Positions 24,767-33,499 are shown, counted from the first letter of the stretch. The stretch: 64,000 nucleotides of DNA from Palsa-504 sp963822765 (GCA_963822765.1 CAWGJL010000001.1:186001-250000); one strand, 5' to 3'. Numbers and translations: made by a program. Notes: a model not told the origin generated them from the sequence alone.

Positions 24767-25174
24767 TCAGGGAAGCTTGAGTACTTCGGTTCGGACGCCT
24801 GTGAGCTGATCGAAGCCCGCGCTGGCGTCAGTGGTCAGCAGGATCCGACTGGTTGCGGCGGCCGTGGCGGCGATCATCATGTCGTTTGCGGATCGCGGCC
24901 GTCCTTTCGCCATCGCTGCTACCACCAGGCGCGCATGCACCCGGGCGATGCCCACGGTGTATGGCTCGACGGGCAGGCTGGACAAGATTGCCTCTACGCG
25001 GACGGCGCGCGCCTGGCGGTGCGCGCCGTCCGCGCGCTCGACGGCGACCAGGAGTTCCATCGCGGTAATCGCCGCGATGGCGGCATCGTCTAGGCCGAGG
25101 ACCGTGTCCACGTCGAGCCTGCCGCGCTCGATCGCGATGAGGACGCCGGTGTCGAGGATTACTCGCCTGGCCAT
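24767..25174 (-). CDS. vapC: VapC-type PIN-domain toxin
   Basis: The 135-residue PIN ribonuclease has the four acidic residues expected: Asp8 (VILDTGVLIA), Glu40 (ITAMELLVAVERA), Asp98 (RSANDMMIAATA) and Asp116 (LLTTDASAGF). It is encoded downstream of and overlapping its antitoxin gene by 16 bp, the usual VapBC order. It probably cleaves RNA when the antitoxin is lost. Confidence 0.92.
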   Translation of the reverse strand: MARRVILDTGVLIAIERGRLDVDTVLGLDDAAIAAITAMELLVAVERADGAHRQARAVRVEAILSSLPVEPYTVGIARVHARLVVAAMAKGRPRSANDMMIAATAAATSRILLTTDASAGFDQLTGVRTEVLKLP

Positions 25175-25422
25175 CCGCGTACCTCATCGCTGAAGGCGGA
25201 CCGCAGGTCATCGTGCACGCGCTCAAGGTCATCCGCGAACCCGGCGTCCGCAGGGTTGTCACGCAGGGCGGCCTTGAGCCGGTCCGCTGAGGTGCGGCGT
25301 TCCGGGACAAGCCGGCCGACCGGCATCCCGTCGCGGGTGATGACGACGGTCTCGCCGTGCTCGACGGCATCGAGGATGTTGGCGAAGCTCCGTGCCGCTT
25401 GAGTGGCAGTCACCGCAATCAT
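25159..25422 (-). CDS. vapB: Phd/YefM-type antitoxin (VapB role)
   Basis: The 87-residue protein has the Phd/YefM N-terminal DNA-binding fold: MIAVTATQAARSFANILDAV and ETVVITRDGMPVGRLVPE. The C-terminal part (ADDLERVHDDLRSAF) should bind and block the PIN toxin. Autoregulation of the pair is usual; the short promoter region is just upstream of 25422, where AATACATACTAT is AT-rich. Confidence 0.9.
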   Translation of the reverse strand: MIAVTATQAARSFANILDAVEHGETVVITRDGMPVGRLVPERRTSADRLKAALRDNPADAGFADDLERVHDDLRSAFSDEVRGWPGE

Positions 25423-25540
25423 GAATACATACTATCAGAGCTGCTCTGCTTATCTGTATATGAATGGGATCCATGGCAGCTAGGCGGCGTTCGAGCTGGA
25501 CGGGGATGCCGCGCCAGAAGTTCGCCAATGGGACCTATGT

Positions 25541-25663
25541 GTGCCAGCGCGACCACCATGCAGGCATCACCATCGCGCCAAACAAGCCCACGGCTGGCAC
25601 CTCGAGCAACCCGAACCCGGCGTCCTGAGATGGCGCACCCCATCCGGCCGCACCTACGCCATG
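25541..25663 (+). pseudogene. C-terminal remnant of a DUF222-linked HNH endonuclease
   Basis: The segment CRHHHRAKQAHGWHLEQPEP, then GVLRWRTPSGRTYA, is the C-terminal end of actinobacterial HNH endonucleases of the 13E12/DUF222 group. The Cys, the His-His pair and Lys of the HNH motif remain, but no N-terminal part exists upstream. The rest of 25423-25797 holds no gene I can support. Confidence 0.6.
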
Positions 25664-25797
25664 AGCTTCTTGGGGATGGCCGGCCAGCCGCCCTGGTCGG
25701 CGGTGGTCCATATCAGGTACTCGGGCACGCGAGGATCATCCCACCGGGTCAGCGGGGCGGCCGGACCGCTGCGAGCGCCCGGGTAGCGTCGCTTGAC

Positions 25798-27057
25798 GTG
25801 GCGGAACCACTGGGCTCACGGTTCGTGAGGCTATGGACGGCCAGCACCACTTCGGCCCTGGGCAGCGGCCTGGCCACGATCGCGGCGCCGCTCTTCGTGG
25901 CCGCGCACACCAGGAACCCGCTGATCGTCTCGGCCACCACCGGCGTCGCGTGGCTGCCCTGGCTGCTGTTCGCCCTGCCCGGCGGCGTGCTCGTGGACCG
26001 GGTGGACCGCCGGCGGCTGATGGTCGCGATCGACTGGATCCGGGTCGCGGTCATGGGCGTCCTGGCCACCGCGTTGCTGGCCGGATGGTCCAGCATCGCC
26101 CTGCTCGACGCGGCGCTGTTCCTCATCAACACCGGCGAGATCGTCTTCCGCTCCGCCAGCCAGGCCATGATCCCGGCCGTCGTGCCGCGGGCGCGCCTGG
26201 AGCGCGCGAACGGCTGGCTGGTCGGCGGGACCACGCTGATGCAGAACATGATCGCCGGACCGCTCGGCGGGTTCTTGTTTGTCCTGGCGGCGTGCGTGCC
26301 GTTCTACGTCAACGCCGGAACGTATGCCGCCAGCGCGGTCCTGGTCGGCCTGGTGACCGGGACCTACCGGGCGGCCCGCCCCCTAACGCGCCCGGACGAC
26401 GCAGCGCAGCCGGTCCGGCAGATACGCCGGGAGCTGGCCGAAGGCTTCCGCTGGCTGGCCGGCCAGCGCGTGCTGCGCACCATGACGGTCTTGATCGGGC
26501 TGCTGAACCTGACCCTCACCGCGGCCACCGCGGTCCTGGTGCTGCTCGTCAAGGAGCGGCTGAACCTGGGCCCGGTCGGCTACGGGACGCTGTTCACCTG
26601 CATGGCGGCCGGCGCCCTGCTCGGGTCCGCCTGCGGCGACTGGCTCATCCGGCGGGTCACCGCGACCTGGACGATCCGGATCGGCCTGCTGGTCGAGGCG
26701 GGCCTGCACCTGGTCCTGGCCACCTCGCGCAGCGCGTACCTGGTCGGCGCCATGCTGTTCGCGTTCGGCGTGCACGGTGCGCTGTGGACCATCGTGGGCA
26801 GTTCGCTGCGACAGCGGCTGACGCCGCCGGAAATGATGGGCCGGGTGGCCAGCACCGGCTTGTTCATCGCGGCCGGCGGCAACTGCGTCGGTGCCGTGCT
26901 GGGCGGCGTGATCGCGGCCCGGTTCGGGATCACCGCGCCCTACTGGGCGGGGTTCGTGGTCGCGGCGCTGGTGTCCGCCGGCACCTGGCGGGTGTTCAAC
27001 CGGGCCGCGGTGGCGCAGGCCTACGCCGAGCCCGCGCTGTCCGGGACACCCCGGTAA
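25798..27057 (+). CDS. MFS transporter (EntS/MFS_3-like exporter)
   Basis: A protein of about 419 residues with twelve hydrophobic segments. The loop motif GGVLVDRVDRRRLMVAIDWI is the MFS signature between helices 2 and 3, and SASQAMIPAVVPRARLERAN is typical of MFS_3 drug/siderophore exporters. GTG 25798 is chosen because upstream sequence is the HNH remnant and poor coding. The neighbouring esterase resembles siderophore esterases, so a link to siderophore traffic is possible but unproven. The 3' half lies antisense to the read-through of that esterase frame. Confidence 0.9.
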   Translation: MAEPLGSRFVRLWTASTTSALGSGLATIAAPLFVAAHTRNPLIVSATTGVAWLPWLLFALPGGVLVDRVDRRRLMVAIDWIRVAVMGVLATALLAGWSSIALLDAALFLINTGEIVFRSASQAMIPAVVPRARLERANGWLVGGTTLMQNMIAGPLGGFLFVLAACVPFYVNAGTYAASAVLVGLVTGTYRAARPLTRPDDAAQPVRQIRRELAEGFRWLAGQRVLRTMTVLIGLLNLTLTAATAVLVLLVKERLNLGPVGYGTLFTCMAAGALLGSACGDWLIRRVTATWTIRIGLLVEAGLHLVLATSRSAYLVGAMLFAFGVHGALWTIVGSSLRQRLTPPEMMGRVASTGLFIAAGGNCVGAVLGGVIAARFGITAPYWAGFVVAALVSAGTWRVFNRAAVAQAYAEPALSGTPR

Positions 27058-28323
27058 GCCCCGGTGAGCCCCGGTAGAAGTCCCGGAGCCGAGCAGCCAG
27101 CCGAGCGCGACCGGAAGCTGCTGCCCCCACCACACCTGGTCGTGGCCGCCGATCCATTCCTCGTGCCGGCAGGGGAGCCCGGCCCGGTCCAGCCGTTCGG
27201 CCCATTGCCTGGTGGACCGTCGGAACCCGGGCTCAAGCGTGCCGGCCGCGAGGTAGTGCCGGACGCCGGCCGAACGTGCCGCCCCGCTGATCCGCCGCGG
27301 CACGACGCCGACGCTGAACGCGGCCACCGCGCCGATCAGGTCAGGCCGCCGCTGCGCGGCGGCGATGGCCCAGGCCGCGCCGTTGGAGAAACCCGCCGCC
27401 ACCCACGGCCCGGCCACCGGGCCGAACCGCTCGCCTGCCCAGGGGAGAACCTCGCCGGTGACGAAGCGCAGATGCGCGTCGAAACGCCTGCGGTTGTGCC
27501 CGGGCAGGTACTCCTGGGCACGCAGGTCGGACCCGGACGGGAGCGCGCCGACGGCGTTGTGCAGGCCGACCAGCAGGACGGGCGGGACCGCGCCCGCCTC
27601 GATGGCCGAGTCCAGGGCCGGCGCGAACCCCCGGACCGATTCCCCGTCGGCCAGCACGCAGCCCGGCACCGGCCGCCCCGCGCCGGGCGGCTGGTAGACG
27701 GTCAGCTCGCGCTCGCCGCGCAGCGCGGCGCTGACCAGAGTATGCGTCGAGACGCTCCCGCGCAGCTCGCGCGGGGCAGCCGCGGCCGGGGCCTGCGGGC
27801 CGCGCCAGACCCGGATGTCAGGGATCTGCCGGGGCCACTCGCCGCCGGCCTCCCGCGACGCCACCACCACGCTGATCACCGCCTGGTCCAGGCGGCGGAT
27901 CCGCAGCGAGACCTCCCACAGGTCATCGGTCCCCTCGACCGGCCACAGCCGCGGCTGCACCCCGCCGTAAAGCTGGACCTCGTCCGCCTGCCCCTGCCAC
28001 AGCACCTCCAGGACGTCGCCGGAGGACCAGATGGCCAGCGGCGGCTCGGTCAGCCGGGCGCGCAGTTCGGCGGGGTCGCGCGGCCGCCAGACCCGGGCCA
28101 CGTCCTCCCCGTCGGGCAGCCCGCCGGCGGTGTAGCGCTCGGCGGCGCGCCTGCGGTTGCCAGGCAGCACCGCCGCGAAGCGCTCCGCGAGCGTCTCCCG
28201 GCCGGCCGCCGCGCGTTCGGCGTCGGTGACCGACGGGTCGCCGTTCGGGATCTCCTCGCCCGCCTCCTGGTAGGTGCAGACGGCGAGCCGGTCCCGGTCG
28301 GGCCTGGCGCGCATACGCGGCAC
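26383..28323 (-). CDS. Enterochelin esterase-like alpha/beta hydrolase (domain about 27088-28323)
   Basis: The first ~412 residues form a Fes-like esterase: an N-terminal beta domain (WPVEGTDDLWEVSLRIRRL) and an alpha/beta-hydrolase domain with nucleophile Ser313 (VAAGFSNGAAWAIAAAQRRP) and catalytic His394 (WIGGHDQVWW). The domain should end near VALGWLLG, but no stop follows. The frame stays open another ~235 residues, antisense to the MFS gene, with low-complexity sequence. The true C-terminus is probably near 27060-27090, after a missed indel or lost stop. Substrate could be a siderophore or other ester. Confidence 0.8.
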   Translation of the reverse strand: MPRMRARPDRDRLAVCTYQEAGEEIPNGDPSVTDAERAAAGRETLAERFAAVLPGNRRRAAERYTAGGLPDGEDVARVWRPRDPAELRARLTEPPLAIWSSGDVLEVLWQGQADEVQLYGGVQPRLWPVEGTDDLWEVSLRIRRLDQAVISVVVASREAGGEWPRQIPDIRVWRGPQAPAAAAPRELRGSVSTHTLVSAALRGERELTVYQPPGAGRPVPGCVLADGESVRGFAPALDSAIEAGAVPPVLLVGLHNAVGALPSGSDLRAQEYLPGHNRRRFDAHLRFVTGEVLPWAGERFGPVAGPWVAAGFSNGAAWAIAAAQRRPDLIGAVAAFSVGVVPRRISGAARSAGVRHYLAAGTLEPGFRRSTRQWAERLDRAGLPCRHEEWIGGHDQVWWGQQLPVALGWLLGSGTSTGAHRGLPGCPGQRGLGVGLRHRGPVEHPPGAGGHQRRDHEPRPVGRGDPEPGRDHAAQHGTDAVAAGRDEQAGAGHPAHHFRRRQPLSQRTAHDGPQRTVHAEREQHGADQVRAARGGQDQVQARLDQQADPDRPGRGDPPDEPVAAGGPEQGAGRHAGEQRPVADRAQVQPLLDEQHQDRGGRGEGQVQQPDQDRHGAQHALAGQPAEAFGQLPAYLPDRLRCVVRAR

Positions 28324-28411
28324 TATAACCCGCGCGCTGTCCCCCCGGGCGGACCTCGTTCGTCAGAAGCGCGAGAAGATGATCCACGCAGAAAGCAGAA
28401 GGGAGCCCGAC

Positions 28412-28756
28412 ATGCAGTACGCCTTGCTGATCTACTACAAGCCGGGAACGAACGAAGCGCTCGGCGCGGACGAATACGAGGCCGTGCACCGCGAGTACAT
28501 GGAACTGAAGGACACGCCGGGGATGTTCGGCGGCGCCTCGCTGCACCCGGTCGAGACCGCCACCACCGTCCGCCTCCGCGACGATCAGCTGCTGGTCACC
28601 GACGGGCCGTTCGCCGACACCAAGGAGATCTTCGCCGGCTTCTACCTCCTCGAGGCCGACGACCTGGACCGGGCTACCGAGATCGCGGCCCGGATCCCGG
28701 CGGTCCGCCTCGGCGGCTCGGTGGAGATCCGCCCCATCGTGACCGAACGGTCGTGA
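28412..28756 (+). CDS. YCII/DGPF-domain protein
   Basis: The 114-residue protein starts MQYALLIYYKPG and holds the signature LLVTDGPFADTKEIFAGFYL. Proteins of this kind are regularly encoded beside ECF42-group sigma factors, as here. GAAGGGAG precedes the ATG at 28412. The stop overlaps the sigma-factor start (GTGA at 28753-28756). Confidence 0.88.
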   Translation: MQYALLIYYKPGTNEALGADEYEAVHREYMELKDTPGMFGGASLHPVETATTVRLRDDQLLVTDGPFADTKEIFAGFYLLEADDLDRATEIAARIPAVRLGGSVEIRPIVTERS

Positions 28757-29988
28757 TCGAAGAGGTCTTCCGCGAGGCGTGGGGCCGGGTGCTGGCCTCG
28801 CTGATCGGCTACTTCGGCGACTGGGACCTCGCCGAGGACGCCGCCGCGGAAGCCTTCGCGATCGCGGCGCAGCGCTGGCCGTCCGAAGGCCTGCCCGACC
28901 ACCCGACGGCCTGGCTGGTCACCACGGCCCGGCGCCGGGCCATCGACCGGCTGCGCCGCGATCGCGTCCTGGCCGCCAAGCTCCGCCTGCTCGCGGCGGC
29001 GGAGCCTCCGGCCGGCGGAGACCCTGCGGAGGACATCGTGGACACCACCGCGATCCCGGACGAGCGACTCGAGCTCATCTTCATGTGCTGCCATCCGGCC
29101 CTGGCCGTTGAGGCCCAGGTCGCGCTGACCCTGCGTGCCGTGGGCGGCCTTTCCACCGAGGAGATCGCGCGGGCCTTCCTGGTTCCGCCCGACACCATGA
29201 AACGCCGGCTGACCCGGGCCAAGTCCAAGATCAAGGTGGCGGGCATCCCGTTCGGTGTGCCGTCCGGCCCGCGGCTGCCCGAACGCCTCGGCGCGATCCT
29301 GGCCGTGGTGTACCTCATCTTCAACGAGGGGTACACCGACCCGGACCGGCCGGGCCTGGCCGCCGAGGCGATCCGGCTCGGCCGGGTGCTGGCCGTCCTG
29401 CTCCCGGCCGAGCCCGAGGTGCTCGGCCTGCTGGCGCTGATGCTGCTGCACGACTCGCGCCGGGAGACCAGGTTCGCCGCAACCGAGCCCGGAAATGAAC
29501 CCGGAAATGAACAAGGCCAGGACCTGGTCCTGCTGGCCGATCAGGACCGGTCGCGCTGGGACTGGCGGCAGATCGCCGAGGGCCGGGCCCTGCTCGACCG
29601 GGCGCTGGGCCAGACCACTGCCCGGGCCGCGGGCCGGACCGGGCCGTACGTGATCCAGGCGGCGATCGCCTCCCTGCAGGCCGCCGACGAGCTCGACTGG
29701 CCGCAGATCTCGGTGCTCTACGGCCAGCTCGCCGAGCTGACCGGCTCCCCGGTGGTCCGGCTGAACCGGGCGGTGGCGGTCGCCGAAGCCGACGGCCCGG
29801 CCGCGGCGCTGGCCATCGTGGACCAGCTCGACCTGCCGGACTACCAGTACTGGCACTCCACCCGGGCCGAACTCCTGCGGCGGCTCGGCCGGCGGGACGA
29901 GGCACGGAGCGCCTACCGGCGCGCGCTCGACCTGGCCCGCACGGCCCCCGAGCGCAGGTTCCTCGAACGGCGCATCGCCGAATCCTGA
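28753..29988 (+). CDS. ECF42-type RNA polymerase sigma factor with C-terminal extension
   Basis: This 411-residue protein has sigma region 2 (VLASLIGYFGDWDLAEDAAAE) and region 4 (LSTEEIARAFLVPPDTMKRR), then a long C-terminal part with IFNEGYTDPDRPGLAAEAIR and a TPR-like tail (LAIVDQLDLPDYQYWHSTRA). That architecture and the adjacent DGPF gene define the ECF42 group, where the C-terminal part is thought to regulate the sigma factor in place of an anti-sigma. It is coupled to the DGPF gene. A 12-bp in-frame duplication gives EPGNEPGNE near 29490-29510. Confidence 0.92.
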   Translation: MIEEVFREAWGRVLASLIGYFGDWDLAEDAAAEAFAIAAQRWPSEGLPDHPTAWLVTTARRRAIDRLRRDRVLAAKLRLLAAAEPPAGGDPAEDIVDTTAIPDERLELIFMCCHPALAVEAQVALTLRAVGGLSTEEIARAFLVPPDTMKRRLTRAKSKIKVAGIPFGVPSGPRLPERLGAILAVVYLIFNEGYTDPDRPGLAAEAIRLGRVLAVLLPAEPEVLGLLALMLLHDSRRETRFAATEPGNEPGNEQGQDLVLLADQDRSRWDWRQIAEGRALLDRALGQTTARAAGRTGPYVIQAAIASLQAADELDWPQISVLYGQLAELTGSPVVRLNRAVAVAEADGPAAALAIVDQLDLPDYQYWHSTRAELLRRLGRRDEARSAYRRALDLARTAPERRFLERRIAES

Positions 29989-30031
29989 CCGGTCGTTGTC
30001 CCCGTCCGGGCGTCCGGTTCGTCATCCGGGC

Positions 30032-31573
30032 ATGGAAAAGCTTCAGGCACAGCCGAAACTCACGGCACGACCGGAACTGACGAGGCGACCGGGACCCGCG
30101 GCGAGCCGGGGCGGGCTGATGCTGGCCGTGCTGCTGACCGGCCAGTTCATGTGCATCATCGACGTGCTCGTGGTCAACGTGGCCATGCCTTCGATCGGCG
30201 CCAGCCTGCACGCCTCGGGAGCGTCCCTGCAGCTGGTGGTGGGCGGTTACACCATCGCCTACGCCATGCTGCTGATCACCGGGGCCCGGCTGGGGGACCG
30301 GTACGGGCGGCGCCGGGTCTACCAGGCCGGCGTGATCACGTTCACCGCGGCCTCGCTGGCCTGCACGCTCGCGCCGGACAGCCAGGCGCTGGTCGCGTTC
30401 AGGTTCGCGCAGGGCGCCGGCGCCGCGGCCCTTGTCCCGCAGGTGTTCAGCCTCATCCAGCTGCGGTTCACCGGCCCGGCCCGGGCCCGCGCGCTGTCCG
30501 CGTACGCGGCCGTGCTCTCGGCCGGCGCGGTGGCCGGGCTGGTCCTCGGCGGGGTGGTGGTCAGCGCGGACCTGTTCGGCCTGGGCTGGCGCCCGGTGTT
30601 CGGCATCAACGTGCCGATCGGGATCGTGCTGGCCCTGGCCGTCCCCCGCCTGATCCCGCCCGACAAGCGCCCGCCCGACAAGCAGCCAACGGGAACACAG
30701 GCGCGCCGGCTCGACCTGGCCGGCCTGCTGGTGGCGGTCCCGGCCGTGCTGCTGATCGTGCTGCCGCTCGTGCTCGGTCACGAGGCGGGCTGGCCGCCCG
30801 TCTTGTTCGTCGTCATCGCGGCCGGGCTGCTGCTCGGGGCCGGGTTTGTCCTGGTCGAGCGGCGGGTCGCGGCGCGGGGCGGGGACCCGCTGCTGAACCT
30901 GGACGTGCTGCGCGCGCCGGGCCTGCCGCCCGGGCTGGCCGCCCTGGCCGTCACCCAGCTGGCCTACGGCGGGCTGCTGTTCACGTTCACGCTTTACCTG
31001 CAGGCCGGCCTGGGCGACAGCGCCCTGCGGGCCGGGCTCACCTACCTGCCGATGGCGGCCGCCTTCGGCCTGGTCGGCTACTTCTGGCGGCGGCTGCCCG
31101 CCGGCGCCCGCGCTTTCATCGTCCCGGCCGGCCTGACCGTCAGCGCGCTGGCCTACCTGGGCCTCGCGGCAGGCGTGCGCGGCGGCACCCAGGGCGGATT
31201 CCTGCCGTTCGCGCTGGCCGCGACCGGCCTCGGCCTGGGCCTGTCGGTCGGCCCGCTGCTCACCCAGGCCCTGGCGCACGTGCCCCCGGCCCGCGCCGCC
31301 GACGCGTCCGGCCTGCTCACCACCACCGTGCAGCTCGGCCAGCTGATGGGCGTGGCCATCCTCGGCTCGGTCTACCTAACCCGCGCCACGACACACCTCG
31401 CGGCGACACACCGGGCCACGGCACACCTCGCGGCGACACACCCGGCCACGGCGATGGCTGGCACGGCCGTGTGGCTGGCCGCGCTGTCCGCCGCGGCCCT
31501 GCCGGCCGCCCTGGTCATGGTGCGCGGCGTCAGCCGCCGGCGGGGGGCGATGCCACGGTCACCGTCGATCTGA
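30032..31573 (+). CDS. MFS drug transporter, DHA2 (14-helix) type
   Basis: The 513-residue protein has the DHA2 markers: FMCIIDVLVVNVAMPSIGAS in helix 1, ITGARLGDRYGRRRVYQAG (motif A), and many hydrophobic segments after it. ATG 30032 (MEKLQAQ) is preferred. Two in-frame copies of a roughly 33-bp unit encode HLAATHRATA and HLAATHPATA near 31390-31455, just before the last helix. It starts 43 bp after the sigma factor and may be its target or operon partner. Confidence 0.9.
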   Translation: MEKLQAQPKLTARPELTRRPGPAASRGGLMLAVLLTGQFMCIIDVLVVNVAMPSIGASLHASGASLQLVVGGYTIAYAMLLITGARLGDRYGRRRVYQAGVITFTAASLACTLAPDSQALVAFRFAQGAGAAALVPQVFSLIQLRFTGPARARALSAYAAVLSAGAVAGLVLGGVVVSADLFGLGWRPVFGINVPIGIVLALAVPRLIPPDKRPPDKQPTGTQARRLDLAGLLVAVPAVLLIVLPLVLGHEAGWPPVLFVVIAAGLLLGAGFVLVERRVAARGGDPLLNLDVLRAPGLPPGLAALAVTQLAYGGLLFTFTLYLQAGLGDSALRAGLTYLPMAAAFGLVGYFWRRLPAGARAFIVPAGLTVSALAYLGLAAGVRGGTQGGFLPFALAATGLGLGLSVGPLLTQALAHVPPARAADASGLLTTTVQLGQLMGVAILGSVYLTRATTHLAATHRATAHLAATHPATAMAGTAVWLAALSAAALPAALVMVRGVSRRRGAMPRSPSI

Positions 31574-31628
31574 CAAAATAGCGGCCTGACCAGAACGAGC
31601 CTGGCCGGGAACCGGAACGGAGCACGCA

Positions 31629-31886
31629 ATGGCTGACGCGGAGACCGAATCGAAGCCTGTCGATCAGGACGCGCTGGTGGCGGACATCGACCGCACCCGC
31701 ACGGAGCTGGCGCGCACCATCGACGCCATCTCCGACCGGGTGAGCCCGAAGAAGAACGTCCAGCGGGTCACCGAGCAGCTCCGCGAGCGGGCCGGCCAGA
31801 TCGACCCGGTGATGGCGGGCGCCGCGGTGGGCGCGGTCGTGATCGGCGTGACCGTCCTGCTCCTGCTCCGCCGCCGCAAGCACTAG
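31629..31886 (+). CDS. DUF3618 membrane protein
   Basis: The 85-residue protein has the family core LVADIDRTRTELARTIDAIS then DRVSPKKNVQRVTEQ, and ends in one membrane helix (AVGAVVIGVTVLLLL) with a basic tail RRRKH. Function unknown; common in actinobacteria. The last codons are the first unit of a tandem repeat that continues past the stop. Confidence 0.87.
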   Translation: MADAETESKPVDQDALVADIDRTRTELARTIDAISDRVSPKKNVQRVTEQLRERAGQIDPVMAGAAVGAVVIGVTVLLLLRRRKH

Positions 31887-31960
31887 CCCCAAAAAGCCAA
31901 GCACTAGCCCCCAAAGCCAAGCACTAGCCCCCAAAGCCAAGCACTAGCCCCAAAAGCTAG
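31878..31960 (+). repeat. About 20-bp tandem repeat spanning the DUF3618 stop codon
   Basis: Four copies of roughly GCACTAGCCCCCAAAGCCAA, with small length changes in the A/C runs, start at the last codon and stop of the DUF3618 gene. Each copy carries the terminal CACTAG. Confidence 0.88.
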
Positions 31961-31972
31961 GACAACAAAACG

Positions 31973-32374
31973 CTACGAAGCGCTCTTGGTCAGTTCCTCG
32001 TACTCGGCCGCGGACAGCAGGTCCGGCGGCAGGGCCGCGTCCCCGTTGCCGTCTTGCGCCACCCGCACCCGGAACATCCATCCAGCCGTGTACGGCTCGG
32101 CGTTGACCAGCGACGGGTCGTCATCCAGCTCGGAGTTAACCTCCGTCACCTCGCCGTCCACCGGCGAGTACAGGTCGCTGACCGACTTGACCGATTCCAC
32201 CTCGCCGCACGGCTCGCCGGCCGTCACGGCCGTTCCTGCCGCGGGCAGGGATATGTAGACCACGTCACCAAGCTGCTGCGCCGCATACTCGGTGATGCCG
32301 ACCGAGATCACGGTGCCCTCCACGGACACCCATTCGTGCTCGGCCGTGTAGCGCAGTTCGGCGGGGATGCTCAT
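31973..32374 (-). CDS. gcvH: Glycine cleavage system H protein
   Basis: The 133-residue protein has the lipoylated Lys63 in GEVESVKSVSDLYSPVDGEV and the usual start AELRYTAEHEWV. It shuttles the aminomethyl group between P, T and L proteins. It lies 2 bp after gcvT and is co-transcribed with it. gcvP is not in the window. Confidence 0.96.
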   Translation of the reverse strand: MSIPAELRYTAEHEWVSVEGTVISVGITEYAAQQLGDVVYISLPAAGTAVTAGEPCGEVESVKSVSDLYSPVDGEVTEVNSELDDDPSLVNAEPYTAGWMFRVRVAQDGNGDAALPPDLLSAAEYEELTKSAS

Positions 32375-32376
32375 CG

Positions 32377-33477
32377 TTATCGACTCCTGGAGTAAAACGG
32401 CAAATCCGTCAGCTGGGCCGGGACGGTCTCACCCCGGATGCCGACAGCAAGTACAGCATCACCGGCGTCGGCGTCAGCGTTCAGGTAGGCCATAGCGATC
32501 GGATGGCCCAGGGTAGGGGACGGCGCGCCGCTGGTCACGACGCCGCACGCGACCCCGTCCGCGAGCACCGGATAGCCGTGCCGCGCCACCCGGCGGGACT
32601 CGATGGTCAGCCCGACCAGCCGGCGAGCCGGCGCAGCCGAGGCCGCAGCCGAAAGCGCCGAACGCCCCACGAAATCACCCGGCTTGTCGAACTTCACCAC
32701 CCGCCCCAGGCCCGCCTCGAACGGCGTCATGTCCGGGCCGAGCTCGTTGCCGTACAGCGGCATGCCGGCCTCGAGCCGGAGCGTATCGCGGGCGGCCAGA
32801 CCCGCCGGGACCAGCCCCGCCGGGGCCCCAGAAGAAAGAACCGCCTCCCACACACTCACCGCGTCAGAAGGACGGCAGTACACCTCGAAGCCGTCCTCCC
32901 CGGTGTACCCCGTCCTGGCCACCCAGCACGGACGTCCCGCGACCGACCCGAAGGCACCCGCGTAGTACTTCATCGCCGCCAGGTCGAGGTCGGTGAGATC
33001 CCCCAGAATCCCGGCCGCCGCCGGCCCCTGCACCGCGATCAGCGCGTAGTCATCGGTCGCGTCGGCCACCACCGCGTCGAACCCCGAGGCCCGGGCGCGC
33101 AGCGATTCAAAGACCACGGACGTGTTGGACGCGTTCGCGATGACCAGGTACTCCTGCTCGCCCTGGCGGTAGACGACCAGGTCGTCGAGCACGCCGCCGT
33201 CGGCCGCGCAGATCATCGTGTACCGCGCCCGGCCGGGCCGCAAGCCGGAGATAAACCCGGTCAGCGCGTAGTCAAGCGCCGCCCCGGCGTCAGCCCCGGC
33301 AACCCTGATCTCGCCCATGTGCGACAGGTCGAAAAGCCCGGCCGCGTGCCGCACGGCCTGGTGCTCGCCGGTCTCGCTGCCGTAGCGCAGCGGCATCTGC
33401 CAGCCCGCGAACGAGGTCATGACCGCCCCGAGCCGCTCGTGCTCGGCGAACAATGGAGTCTGCCGCGATGACGTCAC
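32377..33477 (-). CDS. gcvT: Glycine cleavage system aminomethyltransferase (T protein)
   Basis: The protein of about 366 residues makes 5,10-methylene-THF from the H-protein intermediate. Family features: SFAGWQMPLRYGSETGEHQA, GLFDLSHMGEIRVAG, ARTGYTGEDGFEVYCRP and LAARDTLRLEAGMPLYGNEL. GTG 33477 (VTSSRQTPLF) is preferred; an ATG at 33501 would overlap the divergent pterin-dehydratase start. No strong ribosome binding site is visible for either. Confidence 0.95.
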   Translation of the reverse strand: MTSSRQTPLFAEHERLGAVMTSFAGWQMPLRYGSETGEHQAVRHAAGLFDLSHMGEIRVAGADAGAALDYALTGFISGLRPGRARYTMICAADGGVLDDLVVYRQGEQEYLVIANASNTSVVFESLRARASGFDAVVADATDDYALIAVQGPAAAGILGDLTDLDLAAMKYYAGAFGSVAGRPCWVARTGYTGEDGFEVYCRPSDAVSVWEAVLSSGAPAGLVPAGLAARDTLRLEAGMPLYGNELGPDMTPFEAGLGRVVKFDKPGDFVGRSALSAAASAAPARRLVGLTIESRRVARHGYPVLADGVACGVVTSGAPSPTLGHPIAMAYLNADADAGDAVLAVGIRGETVPAQLTDLPFYSRSR

Positions 33478-33499
33478 CTGGGAATGGTATTCCGGAACC

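Noticed and set aside
25798..28323. Siderophore uptake/export system from MFS exporter plus esterase
   Set aside because: No biosynthesis, receptor or iron-box evidence in the window; kept only as a weak hint in the entries.
29321..31279. 652-residue minus-strand frame
   Set aside because: Gln/Arg-rich antisense frame over the sigma factor and the DHA2 transporter.
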